From an uncultured Arenicella sp. (GTDB lineage: Bacteria > Pseudomonadota > Gammaproteobacteria > Arenicellales > Arenicellaceae), in contig CALAKU010000002.1 in NCBI GenBank assembly GCA_937922925.1, forward strand, positions 62,001 to 126,000: a stretch of DNA of 64,000 bases. Reading direction: 5' to 3'. Under the pieces are notes generated by a model. It searched no databases, was not told where the DNA came from, and saw only the letters and a program-made list of their open reading frames with translations. A program made the position numbers and the translations under genes. This document shows, in pieces, positions 61,370 through 64,000 of this stretch; position 1 is the first letter of the stretch, and each line of letters starts with the position of its first letter.

Positions 61370-62911
61370 ATGAGCTTGTCATCAAAACAATATAAGCCGT
61401 TTTGGGTATTGTTAGCGACTGTTTACAGCCTTGGCCCTTCGCTTGCTTTTGCCAGTATCGATCAAGCAATAAATGAAGGCTTTAAGCCGATTGCCTCATG
61501 GCTGTCGAAAGTCATTTTCGTTTCAATCCCAATCGGCGCAACCGAAGCTCCCATCGTGGTTTTGTTGCTGGTGGGCTGTGGTTTGTTTTTTACGCTATAT
61601 ATGGGTTTTATAAATATTCGGGGCTTTAAGCATGCCCTGAAAATTGTGCGCGGCGACTTCGATGACCCTAAATCGCCAGGCGAAGTCACGCACTTCCAAG
61701 CGCTGACTACAGCTGTCTCGGGAACAGTGGGAGTCGGCAATGTAGCTCATGTGGCCATTTTAATGTCGCTCGCTGGGCCGGGCGCGGCGTTCTGGATGAT
61801 CATCGCTGGTTTTCTCGGCATGTCGTCTAAGTTTGCTGAGTGCACTTTAGGCGTAAAGTACCGACGCGAGAACCCTGATGGTTCGGTTTTTGGCGGGCCG
61901 ATGTTCTATTTGGAAAAAGGTTTGGCGCAACTAAAATTTGCCACCTTAGGAAAGTTTCTCGCTAAGTACTATGCTTTTTGCATCATCATAGGTGCCTTGG
62001 GCGTGGGTTGCATGTTTCAGTCGAACCAAGCCTATGTTCAATTTGTGAGTGTGACCGGCGCTCAAGAATCGTTTTTTGCCGATAAAGGCTGGTTGGTCGG
62101 CGCGGTTCTGGGCGTATTAACGGCATTAGTTATTGTCGGCGGCATCAAATCTATCGCCGCCGTCACGTCCCGCATGGTGCCTTTCATGGCAGGCTTGTAC
62201 ATCACCACGGCCCTGGTCGTGATTGGCGTCAACGTCGATAAAGTCCCTGGCGCGTTTGCTCTGATCTTCTCCGAGGCATTTAGCCCCACCGGCATGAGCG
62301 GCGGCTTAATTGGCGTGCTGATTTTAGGATTCAAACGGGCGGCATTTTCCAACGAAGCGGGGATAGGCTCGGCGTCAATTGCGCATTCGGCGGTCAAAAC
62401 CAAAGAACCCGTAACCGAAGGCTATGTCGCCATGTTGGAGCCTTTTATCGACACGGTTGTGATCTGCACCATTACCGCCTTAGTAATTTTGGTTACGGTT
62501 TATGAACCCGGGGTTACTAACGCAGGAAGTATTAGCGGAGTTGAATTAACCTCATCGGCCTTTGCGTCGGTACTGCCTTGGTTCCCTTACATTTTGACCG
62601 TGGTCATTATTCTGTTCGCCTATTCAACCATGGTCTCTTGGTCTTATTATGGTTTGGCTGGCTGGGTCTATTTGTTTGGTGATAAAACCGCGACCAAGAT
62701 GATCTACAACATGATCTTCTGCGTGTTCGTTGCCATCGGATGCGCGGTAAAACTTGATGCAGTCATTGAGTTTTCAGACGCCATGTTGTTCGCGATGGGG
62801 CTGGCAAACATTATTGGCCTGGTATGGATGGCGCCCATTGTTCGTGAAGAAGTGCGCGGCTATTGGCAACGCTTTGACGCCGGAGAATCAAGCGCTCAAG
62901 CGAGTAATTAA
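61370..62911 (+). CDS. AGCS-family sodium:alanine/glycine symporter
   Basis: 513 residues with about ten membrane helices. The N-terminus is signal-like (LVLLATVYSLGPSLAFA-type, after MSLSSKQYK), followed by the family motifs GLFFTLYMGFINIRGFKHAL, TALTTAVSGTVGVGNVAHVA-type GTVGVGNVAHVAI, and FKRAAFSNEAGIGSASIAHS. Family members import alanine or glycine with sodium. Close to genes for glycine-methyl metabolism, so glycine is plausible. Its 3' end overlaps the convergent MocR gene by 24 bp. Confidence 0.93.
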   Translation: MSLSSKQYKPFWVLLATVYSLGPSLAFASIDQAINEGFKPIASWLSKVIFVSIPIGATEAPIVVLLLVGCGLFFTLYMGFINIRGFKHALKIVRGDFDDPKSPGEVTHFQALTTAVSGTVGVGNVAHVAILMSLAGPGAAFWMIIAGFLGMSSKFAECTLGVKYRRENPDGSVFGGPMFYLEKGLAQLKFATLGKFLAKYYAFCIIIGALGVGCMFQSNQAYVQFVSVTGAQESFFADKGWLVGAVLGVLTALVIVGGIKSIAAVTSRMVPFMAGLYITTALVVIGVNVDKVPGAFALIFSEAFSPTGMSGGLIGVLILGFKRAAFSNEAGIGSASIAHSAVKTKEPVTEGYVAMLEPFIDTVVICTITALVILVTVYEPGVTNAGSISGVELTSSAFASVLPWFPYILTVVIILFAYSTMVSWSYYGLAGWVYLFGDKTATKMIYNMIFCVFVAIGCAVKLDAVIEFSDAMLFAMGLANIIGLVWMAPIVREEVRGYWQRFDAGESSAQASN

Positions 62912-64000
62912 CTGCGACAATAACTTTATGCCGGGTTCAATGCGCTCGCTCTTTATGGACGAGTAACCCAGCCGAAACTCGTTTGTCGGTGGGTTTTGAG
63001 TAAAGTAGTGTATGTCGCCTGGTTCGAGTATTAGGCTCTCTTGACGTGCTAAGGCTTGCAAGTCTCGGGCGTTGAGTGATTCAGGGCCAGTTAACCAATA
63101 GCTAGAGCCTCCGAAGGTGGGCGCTAAAGACGAGTCAGGTAAATAATGATTCAGCGCTTCACGCATTGCGTTCCAGCGAGTTTCGTAAATACGTGCGGTC
63201 TTTGCAGCCAAGGCATCGTAGTAGCCACGGCTAATAAACAAGGCGACCGAACGCTGATTATTAGACGAAGGATGCCGCACCATGAGCCGACGCAAAGCAC
63301 TGGCCTCAGCAATGACTTCTTTGCTGGCAACCATGTAGCCTAGACGCAAACCGGGCGCCAATATCTTGGAGAAGCTCCCCACGTAAACCACCCGGCCTTG
63401 CTTGTCTAAGCTTTTAAGCGCGGGCGTGTGGGCTGTGGCAAAACTGGTTTCAGCTTCGTAATCGTCTTCGATGATAATAAAGTTGTGCTCGCTGGCTTTA
63501 TCCAGCAATTGCTGACGACGTTCGAGCGGCAAGGTTACGGTGGTCGGCGATTGGTGGCTAGGCGTAGTGTAAACACAAGCGCAGTCATTTAATTCGTCGC
63601 TGACAATCAAGCCGGATTCATCAATGGGTAGCGGTTTGACTGTGGCATCAAACGACAAGGCGATATTGCGAATATCGCGATAGCCCGGGTTTTCTATGCC
63701 AATTTGATTGTGGTTCCAAAGCAGCATTTTGCAGAGCAAATACAAACCTTGCTGCGTGCCGACGGTGATCAAAATTTGATCGTCTTCGGCCCAGATTCCA
63801 CGCCGTGGCAGTATTCGTGTTCGGATTTCTTGGATCAGTAGCGGGTCATCTTCGACAATATGGTCGGGCGCCCAATGTTTGACTTCCATTTCTGAAATTG
63901 AGTCACGCGCGCACTCACGCCAATTCTGAATGGGGAATAAATCGGTATCAAACTGCCCGTAGATAAACGGGTATTGCACCGACTGCCACTCCTGCGGCTT
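62888..64000 (-). CDS. MocR-type PLP-dependent regulator/aminotransferase (5' end cut by window)
   Basis: At least 370 residues; the frame is open to the window edge. The visible part is the aminotransferase class I domain: VGTQQGLYLLCKMLLWN, IIEDDYEAETSF (PLP-binding), YVGSFSKILAPGLRLGYMV with the PLP lysine in SFSKILAPG, and RLGYSS. MocR/GabR-type regulators have an N-terminal GntR winged helix, which would lie beyond the window; it is therefore inferred. Such proteins often control amino-acid or vitamin B6 metabolism. Confidence 0.85.
   Translation of the reverse strand, partial: KPQEWQSVQYPFIYGQFDTDLFPIQNWRECARDSISEMEVKHWAPDHIVEDDPLLIQEIRTRILPRRGIWAEDDQILITVGTQQGLYLLCKMLLWNHNQIGIENPGYRDIRNIALSFDATVKPLPIDESGLIVSDELNDCACVYTTPSHQSPTTVTLPLERRQQLLDKASEHNFIIIEDDYEAETSFATAHTPALKSLDKQGRVVYVGSFSKILAPGLRLGYMVASKEVIAEASALRRLMVRHPSSNNQRSVALFISRGYYDALAAKTARIYETRWNAMREALNHYLPDSSLAPTFGGSSYWLTGPESLNARDLQALARQESLILEPGDIHYFTQNPPTNEFRLGYSSIKSERIEPGIKLLSQLITRLSA

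Noticed and set aside
1-64000. CRISPR arrays, tRNA/rRNA genes, insertion sequences, prophage
   Set aside because: No evenly spaced repeat-spacer pattern, no cloverleaf sequences, no transposase or phage genes were seen. The short tandem repeats lack unique spacers.

Overview
The window looks like chromosomal DNA of a gammaproteobacterium, probably marine or coastal. Supporting this are the order lepA-lepB-DUF4845-rnc-era-recO-pdxJ, the sdhCDAB-sdhE cluster, HflD, TruD, YgfZ and a long RelA-type protein. No rRNA, tRNA, prophage, IS element or CRISPR array was found. Gene density is high and most genes are intact; the two ends cut yajQ (left) and a MocR-type regulator (right). The genus cannot be fixed from the sequence.

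Layout. 1-7.8 kb: yajQ, a small lytic transglycosylase and the lepA-to-pdxJ operon on the minus strand. 7.9-15 kb: nadB, a LysR regulator, sdhE, sdhBADC and an SDHAF4-like assembly factor. 15-17 kb: ygfZ and a zinc metallopeptidase. 17-22.3 kb: a six-gene minus-strand signalling locus (OmpR-type regulator, coiled-coil protein, membrane-anchored 508-residue protein, Rab-like small GTPase, hybrid histidine kinase, Hpt protein). This is the best candidate for an undescribed system. 22.6-36 kb: HerA-like ATPase, cytochrome c, malate dehydrogenase, a LuxR-HTH protein fused to a degenerate alpha/beta hydrolase, a RelA/SpoT protein with mixed motifs, pabB, truD, an SPFH/NfeD pair and a SCO1-PCuAC fusion. 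36-40.6 kb: an operon of hydrolase, ECF sigma and anti-sigma, then a TauE-like permease and CinA.

40.7-49.7 kb holds an accessory-looking run of secreted proteins: three SGNH hydrolases and two related predicted beta-propeller proteins, arranged partly as a duplicated two-gene module, with hflD inside, followed by an S9 peptidase, a DUF192 protein and a Gfo/Idh oxidoreductase. 49.9-55.6 kb: serB and a cytoplasmic-type molybdenum sulfite dehydrogenase operon (soeABC). The latter is preceded by a small ORF and a strong intrinsic terminator. 56-64 kb: a methylated-amine / one-carbon region with IclR and XRE-cupin regulators, a dimethylglycine/sarcosine dehydrogenase-like enzyme, PurU, an AGCS amino-acid symporter and a MocR-type regulator.

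A scale-independent feature is the repeated occurrence of short imperfect tandem repeats (about 12-18 bp period, different sequence each time) in gaps between genes. In places these spill into gene ends: the TruD C-terminus, one SGNH signal peptide, and the boundary between the DUF192 and S9 peptidase genes. All functions are assigned by reading motifs; no database search was possible.
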